Assembly (NCBI GenBank): GCA_049890095.1
Contig: JBMHCD010000004.1
Span: forward strand, 62,001-126,000
From: JABAYQ01 sp049890095
GTDB taxonomy: Bacteria > Bacteroidota > Bacteroidia > Flavobacteriales > UBA7312
Length of the DNA stretch: 64,000 nt
Direction of reading: 5' to 3'
This document shows positions 28,485 through 40,700 of the stretch, one piece after another. The translations under genes were made by a program, and so were the position numbers. Each line of letters opens with the position of its first letter. The stretch's first letter is position 1. Under the pieces are notes generated by a model. The model searched no databases, was not told the origin of the DNA, and saw only the letters and a program-made list of their open reading frames with translations.

Positions 28485-29717
28485 TTAGTAGTGACACTTT
28501 CCACATTCCAAACCACCAATTGCTTCTACGTTAAACGCTTCTCCTGGATGATTTTCTTTGAATCTAGCATGCATCTCTTCATAATAATCATTTTCTGCTA
28601 CATTTACTTCTGTATTTCTATGACACTCAATACACCATCCCATTGTTAGACTTGAATGTTGTTCTACAACCTCCATTTCTTCAACTGGACCATGACATTC
28701 CTGACATTCAATACCTCCAGCCACAACATGTTGTGAATGGTTGAAATAAGCTAAATCTGGTAGATTATGAATTCTAACCCACTTAATTGGTTTTTGTTCA
28801 TAACCCTCAATATATTTTCCTTTTTCTGGATCAAAACCTACTGCATCATAAATCTTTTGAATTTCTTCTTTTCCACTAGGACCCTCATTAATATATGTAT
28901 GACAATTCATACACACGTTTGCTGATGGAATTGCAGAGGATTTACTGTGTCTAGCAGAATGATGACAATAATTACAATCCACGCCATTTTCACCTGAATG
29001 TAATTTATGAGAGAAAGCAATCGGCTGTTCAGGCTTGTAACCTTGAGTTACTCCTACTCCAGTAAGCAAATTCCAAGCTGCATGTGCTCCAAAGATGAGT
29101 AATACTACAACAGATAAAACAACCAATGGCTTTGATTCTAAATAAGAAGTTGCAATACTAGAAAAAGATTGAAACAAATCTTGTTTTTCTTCTTTTGCTG
29201 CCTCCTTAAGCATATTTTTTACTCTCCAAAGACCTGCAACAAATAAAAGTAGTATAATAGATATTGCTAATTGAATGTAAAATCTTGTTTTTGGATTAGA
29301 AGCCTCTACTAATTCTGCACCGACACCAACACCTACAGTTGAGGCAACAGCTACTTTCTCAGGAGCTTCCTCAATATATGCAAGAATATTACGTACATCG
29401 TCGTCGGATAAATAAGTAAAAGAATTCATGGGAGATTGATTGTACTCCTCATAGATTGCAATTGCTTGCGCATCTCCACTTGCAATTAGTTCCGCTGAAT
29501 TTTTAATCCATTTGATCAACCATTCTTCAGAATATTTATCATTAACCCCTCTTAACGCAGGTCCAATCATTTTCTTGTCAATCATATGACAGGAAGTACA
29601 ATTAGCTTTAAATAAAGCCTCACCCTCTTCTACGGACTGGGCGGTTGATGAAAATGATACAAAAATTAGGAGAGAAAAGAAAAGTTTTGTTACGTGTTTC
29701 AACTGAGTATTCGTCAT
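28485..29717 (-). CDS. actA: Alternative complex III subunit ActA, multihaem cytochrome c
   Basis: This 410-residue protein has a signal peptide (residues 1-26, ending FSSTAQ). It has six CxxCH haem sites: CTSCH in an N-terminal monohaem cytochrome c domain (about residue 39, with QSPMNSF as probable methionine ligand region), then, after a membrane anchor (about 147-165) and a second hydrophobic stretch (about 195-220), CNYCH, CMNCH, CQECH, CIECH and CGKCH at the C-terminus. The last five form the pentahaem domain of ActA. It is the first gene of the act-cox operon, and an exact -7 element lies 16 bases upstream. Confidence 0.95.
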   Translation of the reverse strand: MTNTQLKHVTKLFFSLLIFVSFSSTAQSVEEGEALFKANCTSCHMIDKKMIGPALRGVNDKYSEEWLIKWIKNSAELIASGDAQAIAIYEEYNQSPMNSFTYLSDDDVRNILAYIEEAPEKVAVASTVGVGVGAELVEASNPKTRFYIQLAISIILLLFVAGLWRVKNMLKEAAKEEKQDLFQSFSSIATSYLESKPLVVLSVVVLLIFGAHAAWNLLTGVGVTQGYKPEQPIAFSHKLHSGENGVDCNYCHHSARHSKSSAIPSANVCMNCHTYINEGPSGKEEIQKIYDAVGFDPEKGKYIEGYEQKPIKWVRIHNLPDLAYFNHSQHVVAGGIECQECHGPVEEMEVVEQHSSLTMGWCIECHRNTEVNVAENDYYEEMHARFKENHPGEAFNVEAIGGLECGKCHY

Positions 29718-29733
29718 CTTATCTAGTAATAAT

Positions 29734-29741
29734 CAAAATTA
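29734..29741 (-). promoter_or_regulatory. Probable -7 element of the act-cox operon
   Basis: Minus orientation reads TAATTTTG (TAnnTTTG). A second exact match, TACATTTG, lies at 29768-29775. Neither has TTG at the ideal -33 spacing, so the start site is uncertain. Confidence 0.45.
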
Positions 29742-29875
29742 GCAAATTGCCGATTTTTTAACATTTGCAAATGTAAAAATATTCCTATTTTTCTATTAGT
29801 AAAACACAGGAAAATTATGTTATTTATACTGATTCTAAATAACGATTTTACATAAAATAAAGTCTAGAAAAAATC

Positions 29876-29883
29876 TATCTTTG
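29876..29883 (+). promoter_or_regulatory. Probable -7 element of the SPOR gene
   Basis: TATCTTTG matches TAnnTTTG and is followed after five bases by the ATG at 29889, as at ruvB, implying a very short or absent leader. No TTG at -33. Confidence 0.4.
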
Positions 29884-29888
29884 AAAGT

Positions 29889-30287
29889 ATGAAGTTTACT
29901 TTATTTTTACTCCTAACAACTGTTTGTTTTAATGCTATTGGACAAGGAAAATTAACAATATTACAAGATGAAAGAATTGAAAAATTATCTTCTAAGCAAA
30001 TAGATTTAAATAAAAAAGACCCAAAAGTTGACGGTTTTCGAGTTCAAATTCACTTTAAAGACAATCAAAGCAGAATATCTTCTGAAAAAATGAGAGCTAA
30101 AATTTCTAATGATTTTCCAGAAATAAAAACTTATTTAGAATTTAAAGCCCCATATTATAAAATTCAATTGGGTGATTTTATGACAAAATTAGAAGCCTTT
30201 GTGCTTTTAAAAAAAATTAGCGAAAAATATGTTGGAGCATATATAGTAAAAACAGATGTTTACTATGAATCTGCTACTACTTATTAA
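29889..30287 (+). CDS. SPOR-domain protein
   Basis: This 132-residue exported protein has a signal peptide (residues 1-18, ending NAIGQ). The C-terminal half is a SPOR-type fold (DGFRVQIHF ... [38 protein letters not shown]) that in other proteins binds septal peptidoglycan lacking stem peptides. It is the only plus-strand gene between the act-cox and rimP-nusA-infB operons, and its stop overlaps the infB stop by four bases. A SPOR gene between infB and actA is familiar from other Bacteroidota. Confidence 0.88.
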   Translation: MKFTLFLLLTTVCFNAIGQGKLTILQDERIEKLSSKQIDLNKKDPKVDGFRVQIHFKDNQSRISSEKMRAKISNDFPEIKTYLEFKAPYYKIQLGDFMTKLEAFVLLKKISEKYVGAYIVKTDVYYESATTY

Positions 30288-32884
30288 TTCAATTTTCTTT
30301 TAACTTCTACTTCTTCAAAGCCTTCTATTATATCTCCAATTTTGATATCATTAAAGTTTTTAATGCTTAGACCACATTCGTATCCGGATGACACTTCTTT
30401 AACATCATCTTTAAAACGCTTTAAAGTAGATAATTCGCCAGTATAAACAACAATACCGTCTCTTATCAATCTAATTTTAGTATTTCGTGTCATTTTGCCA
30501 TCTAAAACATAACAACCCGCGATAGTACCAACTTTAGAAATTTTGAATGTTTCTCGAACTTCTATATTACTAACTATTTTTTCTTCAATATCAGGAGAAA
30601 GCATACCTTCCATTGCTTGTTCAAGCTCTTCAATTGCATTGTATATTACCGAATATAATCGTATGTCAATTTGTTCGTTTTCAGCCAATTTTCTAGCGTT
30701 AACTGAAGGACGAACCTGGAAACCAATAATCACTGCGTCTGAGGCTGCTGCTAACATAACATCTGATTCGGATATTTGACCAACTGATTTATGTATAATA
30801 TTAACTGATATTTGGTCAGTAGATAATTTTTGAAGCGAGTCGGAAAGTGCCTCTATCGAACCATCAACATCTCCTTTAATAATTACATTTAATTCTTGGA
30901 AATCACCCAAAGCTAATCTTCTACCTATTTCGTCAAGTGTAATATGTTTTTGAGTTCGTACTCCCTGCTCTCTTTGTAATTGCATTCTTTTTAATGCAAT
31001 ATTTTTAGCCTCACGCTCATCGTCCATCACATTAAACTTGTCACCAGCCTGTGCAGCACCATTTAAACCTAATAAGACTGCAGGCGTAGAAGGTCCTGCA
31101 AAATCCATTTTTTTATCTCGTTCGTCTATTAATGCTTTAACTTTTCCAGAATAACACCCAGCTAAGACATAATCTCCAACTTTTAGAGTTCCTGCTTCAA
31201 CCAATATGGTTGTTAGGTATCCCTTTCCTTTATCTAAAGATGCTTCTAAGACTGTTCCTATAGCATTTTTGTTTGGATTAGCCTTTAATTCTAAAATTTC
31301 AGCTTCTAACAATACTTTTTCTAACAACTCTTTTATTCCAAGTCCAGTTTTAGCAGAAATTTCTTGTGATTGGAATTTACCACCCCAATCTTCAAGCAAA
31401 ATATTTTCATTGGCAAGTTGTTCCTTTATTTTGTCAGGATTAGCTGTATCTCTATCTACTTTATTAATAGCAAAAACCATTGGTACTCCTGCAGCTTGTG
31501 CATGACTAATTGCTTCTTTTGTTTGCGGCATGACCTTATCATCAGCAGCAACTACAATAATAACTACGTCTGTTACTTGAGCTCCTCTAGCTCGCATGGC
31601 GGTAAAAGCCTCATGACCTGGCGTATCTAAAAAAGTAATTTTTTTGTTATTTAACTCTACTTCATAAGCTCCAACATGCTGGGTTATACCCCCAGCCTCA
31701 GAATCAATAACATTTGCTTTTCTTATATAATCTAACAATGATGTCTTTCCATGATCAACATGCCCCATTACTGTAACGATTGGAGAACGCTCTTTTAAAT
31801 CCTCATCATTATCTTCAGTATGAGATATAGATTCTTGAACATCAGCTCCAACAAATTCTACTTCAAAACCAAATTCTTCAGCAACAATTGTTAGTGTTTC
31901 CGCATCTAATCGCTGATTTTGAGTTACCATCATCCCTAATGAAAAGCATGCTGAAATAATTTGAGTTGGCTCAACACTCATCATATTAGCAAGTTCAGCA
32001 GTAGAAACAAATTCCGTTACTTTAATAACTTTATTTGCTTCTTCAATCTTAATTTGATTTATTTCTTCTTGTTCTTTTCTTGCTTGACGTTTTTCTCTTC
32101 TTAGTTTTGCTCCTTTATTTTTACCTCCTCCTTGTAATTTAGCTAAATTTTCTCTTACTTGTTTTTGTATTTGTTCAGGGGTAAGCTCAACTTTTGGAGC
32201 TGTTTTTTTCTTGTTTATATTTTTACGTCCAGACGGTACGTTTTTAACAATTCTTTTTCGCTTCTTTTTAGCATTTGGATTTGAAGAAGAAGAAGCGATT
32301 GGTTTTTTTGCTGGCCTATTAAATTGAGTTAAATCAATTTTATTACTAGAAATTATCGTTGGACCATCTATTTTTTTTGCCTTTGCTCTTATTACAGACT
32401 CATCGGCAGACGCCTTTTCCGTATTTTTGGCACTACTTTCAGAAACTTCTTCTTTTACTACTGTCTTATCAATTTCTTTAGACGTTTCATCAATCTTATT
32501 TTGCTCTTTTTCTAGATTCTTATCCAAATTTTGACTTTCCTTTTTTTCACTTTTGTCATTGGATTTGAATTTATCTACTAAATCTACTTTATCAACAACT
32601 TTGAATCCTCCCAATTTAGGTGCTTCTACACGAACAACAGTTTCTTTAATTTCCTTTGCTTGAGTTGCCTCTTCAATTTTTGCTCTTTTCAGTTCTTTAG
32701 CTTCAGCTTTAACCTTTTTATCTGGCTGGAACTCATTTACCAATTTATCATAAACATCTGATTCTACCTTAGAATTTCTATTTAGGCCATCAATACCCTG
32801 ACCTTGAAGAAATTCTAACATAGTATCGACTCCTACGTTAAACTCTTTAGCTATTTTAGATAATCTTTGTGTCTGTTCTCGCAT
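30284..32884 (-). CDS. infB: Translation initiation factor IF-2
   Basis: This 866-residue GTPase positions initiator tRNA on the 30S subunit. The N-terminal IF2_N domain ([24 protein letters not shown]) is followed by a highly charged Lys/Glu-rich linker (about residues 50-290). The G domain has [14 protein letters not shown] (G1, about 377), [10 protein letters not shown] (G3) and NKVD (G4); domains II to IV follow. It is last in rimP-nusA-infB, 17 bases after nusA. Confidence 0.98.
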   Translation of the reverse strand: MREQTQRLSKIAKEFNVGVDTMLEFLQGQGIDGLNRNSKVESDVYDKLVNEFQPDKKVKAEAKELKRAKIEEATQAKEIKETVVRVEAPKLGGFKVVDKVDLVDKFKSNDKSEKKESQNLDKNLEKEQNKIDETSKEIDKTVVKEEVSESSAKNTEKASADESVIRAKAKKIDGPTIISSNKIDLTQFNRPAKKPIASSSSNPNAKKKRKRIVKNVPSGRKNINKKKTAPKVELTPEQIQKQVRENLAKLQGGGKNKGAKLRREKRQARKEQEEINQIKIEEANKVIKVTEFVSTAELANMMSVEPTQIISACFSLGMMVTQNQRLDAETLTIVAEEFGFEVEFVGADVQESISHTEDNDEDLKERSPIVTVMGHVDHGKTSLLDYIRKANVIDSEAGGITQHVGAYEVELNNKKITFLDTPGHEAFTAMRARGAQVTDVVIIVVAADDKVMPQTKEAISHAQAAGVPMVFAINKVDRDTANPDKIKEQLANENILLEDWGGKFQSQEISAKTGLGIKELLEKVLLEAEILELKANPNKNAIGTVLEASLDKGKGYLTTILVEAGTLKVGDYVLAGCYSGKVKALIDERDKKMDFAGPSTPAVLLGLNGAAQAGDKFNVMDDEREAKNIALKRMQLQREQGVRTQKHITLDEIGRRLALGDFQELNVIIKGDVDGSIEALSDSLQKLSTDQISVNIIHKSVGQISESDVMLAAASDAVIIGFQVRPSVNARKLAENEQIDIRLYSVIYNAIEELEQAMEGMLSPDIEEKIVSNIEVRETFKISKVGTIAGCYVLDGKMTRNTKIRLIRDGIVVYTGELSTLKRFKDDVKEVSSGYECGLSIKNFNDIKIGDIIEGFEEVEVKRKLN

Positions 32885-32901
32885 ATAATTGTTATTGAAT
32901 A

Positions 32902-34137
32902 TTACTCAAGTTCTGATTTTAAAACTTGTAATACCTCGTTAACCGTTTCTTCCTCAAGATCTGTTCTTTTTACAAGATCCGAAGCTTCTAATTTTAATAC
33001 ATCTCTAGCCGTATCACACCCAATAGCCTTAAGCTCATCAATAATCCAGCCTTCAATTTCGTCAACAAACTCTGAAAGTTCTACATCATCATCTGCTGAA
33101 TCTATATTTCTGTAAACGTCAATTTCAAAACCTGTGATCATACTAGCTAATCGAATATTAAAACCTCCTCGTCCAATGGCAAGTGATACCTGATCAGGAT
33201 CTAGGAATACATTTGCTTTTTTCTCCTCATTATTTAACTCTACTGAAGTTACTTTAGCTGGATTTAATGATCTGGTGATAAACAGCTGTATGTTATCCGT
33301 GTAATTAATAACATCAATGTTTTCATTTCTCAACTCTCTAACAATACCATGAATTCTTGCACCTTTCATACCTACACAAGCACCTACAGGATCAATACGT
33401 TCATCATATGATTCTACTGCAACTTTTGCTCTTTCTCCAGGAACACGAACAATCTTTTTAATTGTAATTAATCCGTCTGAAACTTCTGGCACTTCTTGAT
33501 CAAATAATCTAGCTAGAAACTCTGGGGCTGTTCTTGAAAGCGTAATCAATGGATTATGATTTCTCATTTCAACACTTTTAACTACTGCTCTTACAGAGTC
33601 TCCCTTTTTAAAATAATCACTTGGGATTGCTTCAGACTTAGGTAAAATCAATTCATTTTCTTCACCGTCTAATATAAGAATTTCATTACGCCAAACCTGA
33701 TAAACCTCTCCATGAATGATTTCTCCAACTCGATCTTCATAACGATCATAAATTTCTTTTTTCTCTAAATCCATAATTCTAGAAGACAATGTTTGTCGTA
33801 ATGCTAACACTTGTCTTCTACCAAAGTCTTTAAGAAAAATTTGTTCGGAAACTTCTTCGCCAACTTCAAAATCAGGCTCAATTTTTATCGCATCAGAGTA
33901 GGCTATTTGTAAATTTACATCTTCTATATCTCCATCTTTTACAATTTCCCTATTTCTCCATAATTCTAAATCACCTTTGTCAATGTTAATAATAACATCT
34001 ACATTTTCGTCTGTTCCATATTGCTTCTGCATAACAGTTCTAAAAACATCTTCAAGAACATTCATCATTGTTTCTCTATCAATATTTTTGAACTCCTTGA
34101 ATTCTGAAAATGATTCAATCAAATTTTGTGCATTCAT
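32902..34137 (-). CDS. nusA: Transcription elongation/termination factor NusA
   Basis: This 411-residue protein has an N-terminal RNA polymerase-binding domain ([22 protein letters not shown]), an S1 domain ([21 protein letters not shown], about residues 134-154), and two KH domains ([41 protein letters not shown]). The acidic tail repeats of E. coli NusA are absent, as is usual for this phylum. It lies 13 bases after rimP and 17 before infB. NusA acts at hairpin-dependent pauses, which is relevant to the hairpin in this operon's leader. Confidence 0.98.
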   Translation of the reverse strand: MNAQNLIESFSEFKEFKNIDRETMMNVLEDVFRTVMQKQYGTDENVDVIINIDKGDLELWRNREIVKDGDIEDVNLQIAYSDAIKIEPDFEVGEEVSEQIFLKDFGRRQVLALRQTLSSRIMDLEKKEIYDRYEDRVGEIIHGEVYQVWRNEILILDGEENELILPKSEAIPSDYFKKGDSVRAVVKSVEMRNHNPLITLSRTAPEFLARLFDQEVPEVSDGLITIKKIVRVPGERAKVAVESYDERIDPVGACVGMKGARIHGIVRELRNENIDVINYTDNIQLFITRSLNPAKVTSVELNNEEKKANVFLDPDQVSLAIGRGGFNIRLASMITGFEIDVYRNIDSADDDVELSEFVDEIEGWIIDELKAIGCDTARDVLKLEASDLVKRTDLEEETVNEVLQVLKSELE

Positions 34138-34150
34138 TTCTTAAATTTAT

Positions 34151-34612
34151 TTAAAATGATATAACTATTTTCGTTTTTTCTATTTTATCAAAAGGATAAG
34201 AGTGCGTATCAACGACCTCAACCTTTTTCTTACCTATTTTTTCTTTTTTCTTAGTTTCAATAACTAAACCTTTTTTTTCATTAGCTTCTAACATTTTACC
34301 AATTACTCTCTGACCGCCTTTTAACAAAACATCTACATCTTTACCAATGTATTTTTTGTACTGATCAAAAACTTTAAAAGGCTCACTCAATCCAGCACTA
34401 GCAACTTGTAAGGAGAAATCTGTTTCATCCCTATTCAAATTAGATTCTATGTGTCTGCTCAACATAACGCAATCTTTAATAGAAATATGATCGAAAGAAT
34501 CAATAAGTATTTCAATCTGATTACTTGCTGACACTTTTTTTTCTACCAAAAAAATATTTTGATGCTCATTCAAAAAGGAATTAACTAATTTTTCAACCTG
34601 TTCGCTAATCAT
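34151..34612 (-). CDS. rimP: Ribosome maturation factor RimP
   Basis: This 153-residue protein is needed for maturation of the 30S subunit. It has the N-terminal alpha/beta domain (IEILIDSFDHISIKDCVMLSRHIESNL, about residues 29-55), the signature DFSLQVASAGLSEPF (about 60-74), and a C-terminal SH3-like barrel rich in lysine (GKDVDVLLKGGQRVIGKML). It is the first gene of the rimP-nusA-infB operon, with a short leader containing a strong hairpin. Confidence 0.96.
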   Translation of the reverse strand: MISEQVEKLVNSFLNEHQNIFLVEKKVSASNQIEILIDSFDHISIKDCVMLSRHIESNLNRDETDFSLQVASAGLSEPFKVFDQYKKYIGKDVDVLLKGGQRVIGKMLEANEKKGLVIETKKKEKIGKKKVEVVDTHSYPFDKIEKTKIVISF

Positions 34613-34618
34613 ATTTTA

Positions 34619-34644
34619 ATAAAAGAGGGGGCTCTGGCCCCCTC
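34619..34644 (-). terminator. Terminator-like hairpin in the rimP leader / after the giant adhesin gene
   Basis: GAGGGGGC (34625-34632) pairs perfectly with GCCCCCTC (34637-34644) over 8 bp with a 4-base loop; in minus orientation UUUU, then AUUAAAAU, follows. It is downstream of the gene ending at 34716, but also downstream of an exact promoter at 34665-34694 and 12 bases before the rimP start. Confidence 0.75.
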
Positions 34645-34664
34645 ATTAATCGTTAAAATCACTG

Positions 34665-34694
34665 CAAATGTAACACTTTTTACAACTTTATCAA
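34665..34694 (-). promoter_or_regulatory. Promoter of rimP-nusA-infB
   Basis: In minus orientation: TTG (34694-34692), a 19-base spacer, then TACATTTG (34672-34665), an exact match to the Bacteroidota sigma consensus. The predicted start near 34658 gives a leader of about 46 bases that includes the hairpin at 34625-34644. Confidence 0.75.
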
Positions 34695-34715
34695 AGTATG
34701 TAAAATCTAAAGTGT

Positions 34716-37700
34716 TTATTGCAAAATAATTCGTTCGTTTCTAACTTCATCATTGGTTATAATTTGCAACATGTAAATACCATTTGCATAGTCACCAAGA
34801 TTAAGTTGATAAGTTAGTTTTCCATTTAACAATTGATCATTAGTTTCGAAAATTAATTTACCGAAACTATCTACGACTCTAACATTAAACAATCCTTCAT
34901 TATCCGAACTAATATTAATGTTTACAATATCATTAGTAGGGTTAGGATATACGTTTAATTCGTATGTAGAAACAAAGCTTAATCTTGCTCCAGATGAAGT
35001 AGTATGAGATTCAAAAATCCATGGAGAAATAAAATTAGACGAAGAATTACAAACTGATCTTAAATATGCATATACGGTATAGAATGAAGGCACATTAGTT
35101 ACCTCTAAAGTCGTACCACTTATGTATTCAACGATCCATCCGTTACCAGCGTTGTATATAATTTGATATTCATCGGCTCCCATATCATCCCAAGAAAAGG
35201 TCACAGTACCACCATTATCAGAAATAACAAAGTTTGTTGGTGCATCACATGTAAATGTAAACGTTTGTAGTGGTGACCAATCTGAAACGTTACCATCAGA
35301 ACAAATAGTTCTTACATAGTAAAAGTTTGAAGAACCATACTCAAAAGATACTGATAATGAGTTTATAGAAACTGTTTCAGTTGTCCAACCCTGCCCACTA
35401 ATATTATACAACACTTCATATGACTGAGCTCCAGAAACAACGTCCCAACTTAACTCAACTTCCGAAGAACTTACTGTTTCACTGAAGTTTGTTGGTGCAT
35501 TACATACCTGAATTGTTGTAAATTCTACAGAAACAAAAGATGAAACACAGCCATATGCGTTAGAAGCAACTTGGAAAATATAAGTTGTTCCTGATAATAA
35601 ACCATTCAGATTTATTCCACTTCCATAAAAATCATTTATTTCAGTCCAAGTAGCACCACCATCACTACTGTACTCTATATTATAAGCTCCTGTTGGCGAA
35701 GTTGCATCCCAGTCAAGTAATGCATAATCATTTGTAACTTCTTCTGCTACTAAACCAGTAGGAGCATCGACTGAGATTTCAAATATATAAGCAATATCAG
35801 AAGTAGAAGTACAACCAGAAGCATCAGCAGCAGTAACATAATAGTCGCCTCCAACAGAAACTGAATATTCATTAGAGTTTGCTCCCGAAATTTCACCATC
35901 AGAATCATACCACTGATAAGATGCAAAATCGGATGAAGCAGTTAATACTAATGTATTACCTGAACATATAACATCGTCAGTATAACTCAAAGAAACTTCT
36001 TCAGTTTGTTCCTGTTCAACAACCACCGTTTGTGTTACTGAACATCCGCCATCATCGGTTACAGAAATAGTATACAAACCAGCAGTTAGAGCTGAAGGAT
36101 CTATACCTTGATAATCAATAGTATAATCTCCAAACGCACCATTTACTGTTGCAGTAATTGTTCCATCACCGCCAAGACATGACTCGTCTGTTGTTGACAA
36201 GTCTAATGTTAATTGACATGAAGGAATTTCAACAATCTGTAAATCAGACCATTCAGAAATATAACCTTGTCCACAATCTGATCTGATGTAAAAATAAGCA
36301 AAACCATATCCATTATGTTCAAAAGTAAAGGAATTGCCCGTAACACTTTGCGATTGCCAGAAGCCTCCAGAAGCAGCATATACGACGGTATATGATTCTG
36401 CATTTGATAATTGATCCCAACTTAAGGTTACATCCTGAGGATTAGCATCCAATGTTAAATTTATAGGAGTGTCACAACCTTGAATTGTTGTAAATGTTAT
36501 TGAAGAGCTTGTCGATTCGCAACCGTAAGAAACAGAAGTAACTTCAAACAAATATTCTGTATTAGATAATAATCCAGTTAAATTTATTCCACTTCCATAA
36601 TGGTCAGAAATGATTACCCATGTTGATCCCCCATCATTACTGTATTGAATATTGTAATATCCAGAAGGTGACGTCGCATCCCAGTCTAACATTGCAGTAT
36701 TTGTAGAAATATCATCAACTTCTAAACTTGTTGGAGCGCTTAAAGAAATTTCAAAAATTTCAGAAATTTCTGAAGTCGAAGCACAACCAGCTAAAGATTC
36801 AACTTCAACATAATACTGACCGCCATCAGAAACGGTTAACAATTGTGAAGTAGCTCCTTCAATTACTCCATCTTGGTCGTACCACTGATAAGAATCAAAA
36901 CCAGCACTAGCTGATAACTCTACAGACTCTCCATCACAAAATGTGTTATTAGACTCTGAAACAAGCACAACAGGAGCTTCTTGCTGATCAATGATTACGG
37001 TATGTGAAACTTCACAACCTCCATCATCTGTTACAGATATTGTATATGACCCTTGAGAAACAGCTGATGGGTCAATACCATCATAATCTATTGTGTAATC
37101 GCCAAATGCTCCTGTTACATTAGCGGTAATAGTACCATCACCACCCAAACAAGAAGCATCAGTTGAAGTAATATCAAGTTCTAATTCACAAGAAGGTAAC
37201 TCTAAGAAATTTAAACTTGACCAATCAGAACTATAGCCATCTCCACAAATTGATTGAATATAAAAATATGCAAAACCAAATTGATTGTGAGCAACAGTAT
37301 AAGAAGTTTGAGAAACCACTTCCGTTTGCCAGAAACCTCCCGATACTTTGTATACAATATAATAGGACTCAGCAGAAGATACTTCATCCCAACTAAAGGT
37401 AACGTTAGCTGGATTAGCTGTTATCTCAATATTAGAAGGAGTATTACATTCTTCAATAGTAGTGAAAGATACTGAAGAGCTAGTTGACTCACAACCATAA
37501 GAAGAAGAAGTTACTTCAAATACATAATCTGTATTTGATGACAAACCATTAAGGTTTATTCCACTTCCATAATGATCTGAAATGGTTGTCCATGTAACAC
37601 CTCCATCATCACTATATTGAATATTATAATATCCAGAAGGAGAATTAGCATCCCAATCTAAAGAAACGAAATGAGTCCCAACAGAAACCACTTCTATATT

Positions 37701-40700
37701 TTCTGGAGAAGAAATCTCTATCTCGTTAATTAATACTGTCTCAGACGTAAATGAACATCCTGGCTCATTAGTAACTACAACATAAAACTCTCCACCACCA
37801 ACAGTTGTATAAGAAACTGAATTTGCTCCAGTAATAGCTCCATCAACATCAAACCACTGATATGTGGAAAATCCGGAATTCGCGGTTAACGTATTTGAAT
37901 CATAATTACAAACAGATAATGATTCTGCAGAAACTGAAAGTAATGGATCCGATTCTTGATTAACAGTGATAGATTCCGAAACAGAACATCCACCATCATC
38001 AATCACAGAAATAGTATATGTTCCTGCAGCAACTGCTGAAATGTCAACTCCATTGTAGTCTAAAACATAATCACCAAAAGAACCGGAAACATCCACCGAT
38101 ATTGTTCCATCTTCTCCTAAACAAGATGCATCAGTTGAGCTCAAATCGAGAGTAAGTTCACAGGACGGTAATTCTGCAAAATGTAAGCTTGACCAATCAG
38201 AAGAATATCCATCTCCACATACAGATTGTATATAGAAATATGCAAAACCAAATTGGTTATGAGTAATCGTATATGAAGTACCAGACACTAGGTCTGCCTG
38301 CCAAAACGAACCAGAAACATTATATACAATATAGTATGACTCGGCTGAAGATTCAGCACCCCAACTAAACGTTACTTCAGATGGTGTTGCATTTATTTGG
38401 ATACCGTTAGGCGTTGTGCAATCCTCAAAAGTTGAAAAAGTCGTTGAAATAGTGTTGGACTCACAGCCATAAGAAATTGAAGAAACTTCAAACAAATATT
38501 CTGTATTAGATAATAATCCTGTTAAATTTATTTCACTTCCATAATGATCAGTAATTATTGTCCATGTTGAACCTCCATCATCACTAAATTGAACGTTGTA
38601 ATATCCAGAAGGTGATGTCTCACTCCAGTCTAACATTACCGTATTTGTAGAAATATCAACAACTTCTAAACTTGTTGGGGTACTTAAAGAAATTTCAAAT
38701 ATTTCAACAATTTCTGAAGAGGAAGAACAACCTTCGGATGTAATTGCTTCAACATAAAACTCTCCTCCTTCAATCACACTAAGAGTTTGTTGTGTGGCAT
38801 CAATAATCATTCCATCTTCAGAATACCATTGATATGAAGAAAATCCATCATTTGCAGTTAGAACAACAGATTCTCCTTCACAAAATGAATTGTCAGACTC
38901 TGTTATAGTAACAGGTGGCGTTTGCTCCTGACCAACAACAATATCATGTGAAACTTCACAACCTCCATCATCTGTAACTGATACGGTATAAGTTCCTGCT
39001 GATACAACACTTGGATCTATACCTCCAAAATCAATTTCATAATTTCCAAAGGCTCCAGAAACATTCGCAGTAATAATCCCATCTCCATCTAAACAACTAG
39101 CATTGGTTGAAGATAAATCTAAAGTTAATTCGCAACTAGGAAGTTCTAAATATTGTAGACTTGACCAATCCGAATCAATACCTCCATCACATTCGGATCT
39201 GACATAAAAATAAGCATAACCATAGCCAGGATGAGGAATTGTAAATGAAGATTCAGTTATAGATGTCGCATTCCAAAACTGCCCCGGAACAGTGTATACT
39301 AAAAAATACGACTCAGCACTAACTTCATCCCATGAAATCGTAATGTTGTAAGGATCTGCATTTAGCTGAATATTTTGAGGAGTAATACATTCTACATTTG
39401 TTGTAAAACTAGCTATCAATGGATCAGATAAACATCCAAAGGCAGAAGAATATACTTCAAAAATATACGATTGATTAGAAGATAAATCTGTTAAATTTAT
39501 TTCACTGAATTCATAATCTGTGATAGTGGTCCATGTATTTCCTGCATCAAAACTATATCTAAGTAAATAAAGACCAGATGGAGAAATAGCATCCCAATCT
39601 ATAGATACTGAATTACTTGTCAAATCATCAATATTAATTTCTGTTGAAGATTCGACTATTATTTCAAAAACATCAACCATATTTGAAGTAAACGAACATC
39701 CTGCTTCATTAGTTACTTCTACATAAAAGTCACCACCAGTTGTTGAAATAAAAATTGAATTATTAGCACCATCGATTTCGCCATTCTCATCATACCATTG
39801 ATAACTATCAAAACCTTCAGTTGCACTCAATTCAAAGGTTTCATTAGAACAGAATGAGGAAACATCAGAAGAAGCAATTATCGATGGCTCTTGGTCTTGA
39901 CCTACTGTAACATCTTGAGTTACAACACATCCACCATCATCTGTTACAGTTAAAACATAAGTGCCTGTGCTAGTTGCACTAGGGTCAGCACCATCATAAT
40001 CAATAACATATGAACCATACGATCCTGTAACGACAGCAACTATTGTACCATCTGCATCAAGACATGAGGCGTCTGTAGTTTCAATCGATACACTCAATTC
40101 ACAATCTGGCACAGAAACTACTTGTAAACTTGACCAAGTAGAAGACTGATCGTTACCACAATTTGATTTTACATATACCGATACTGCGCCATATCCATTA
40201 TGAGAAGTTGAGAATGTTGCTTCATAAACATCCATTATGAACCAGCTGCCTCCAGTATATGAATAAGCAATAGTGTAGGATTCAGCATTAATATTTTCAT
40301 CCCAGGAAACACTAAAAGAAGAAGGGGTAACATTCATTTCTACATTTTGAGGAGCAATACAATCAACATTTGTTGTAAATACTACGGCAGTAGATTGTGA
40401 TACACAACCATATGCCAAAGAAGATACTTCAAAAATATACTCTGTATTTTCTAACAGATTTGACAAGACTACCTCACTGCCCATATGATTATTTACAACT
40501 GTCCAACTTAGGCCTCCATCAGAACTATATCTATAATTGTACTGATCAGATTGAGAATTATTATCCCAATCAATAACGGCAGAGAATGACGTTACTAGGT
40601 TCAAGACAAGAGATGATGGAACATCAACAGAAATTTCAAAAACTTCTAGAGATTGAGTAGTGAACTCACATCCATCTAAATTAGTAACTATAGCATAATA

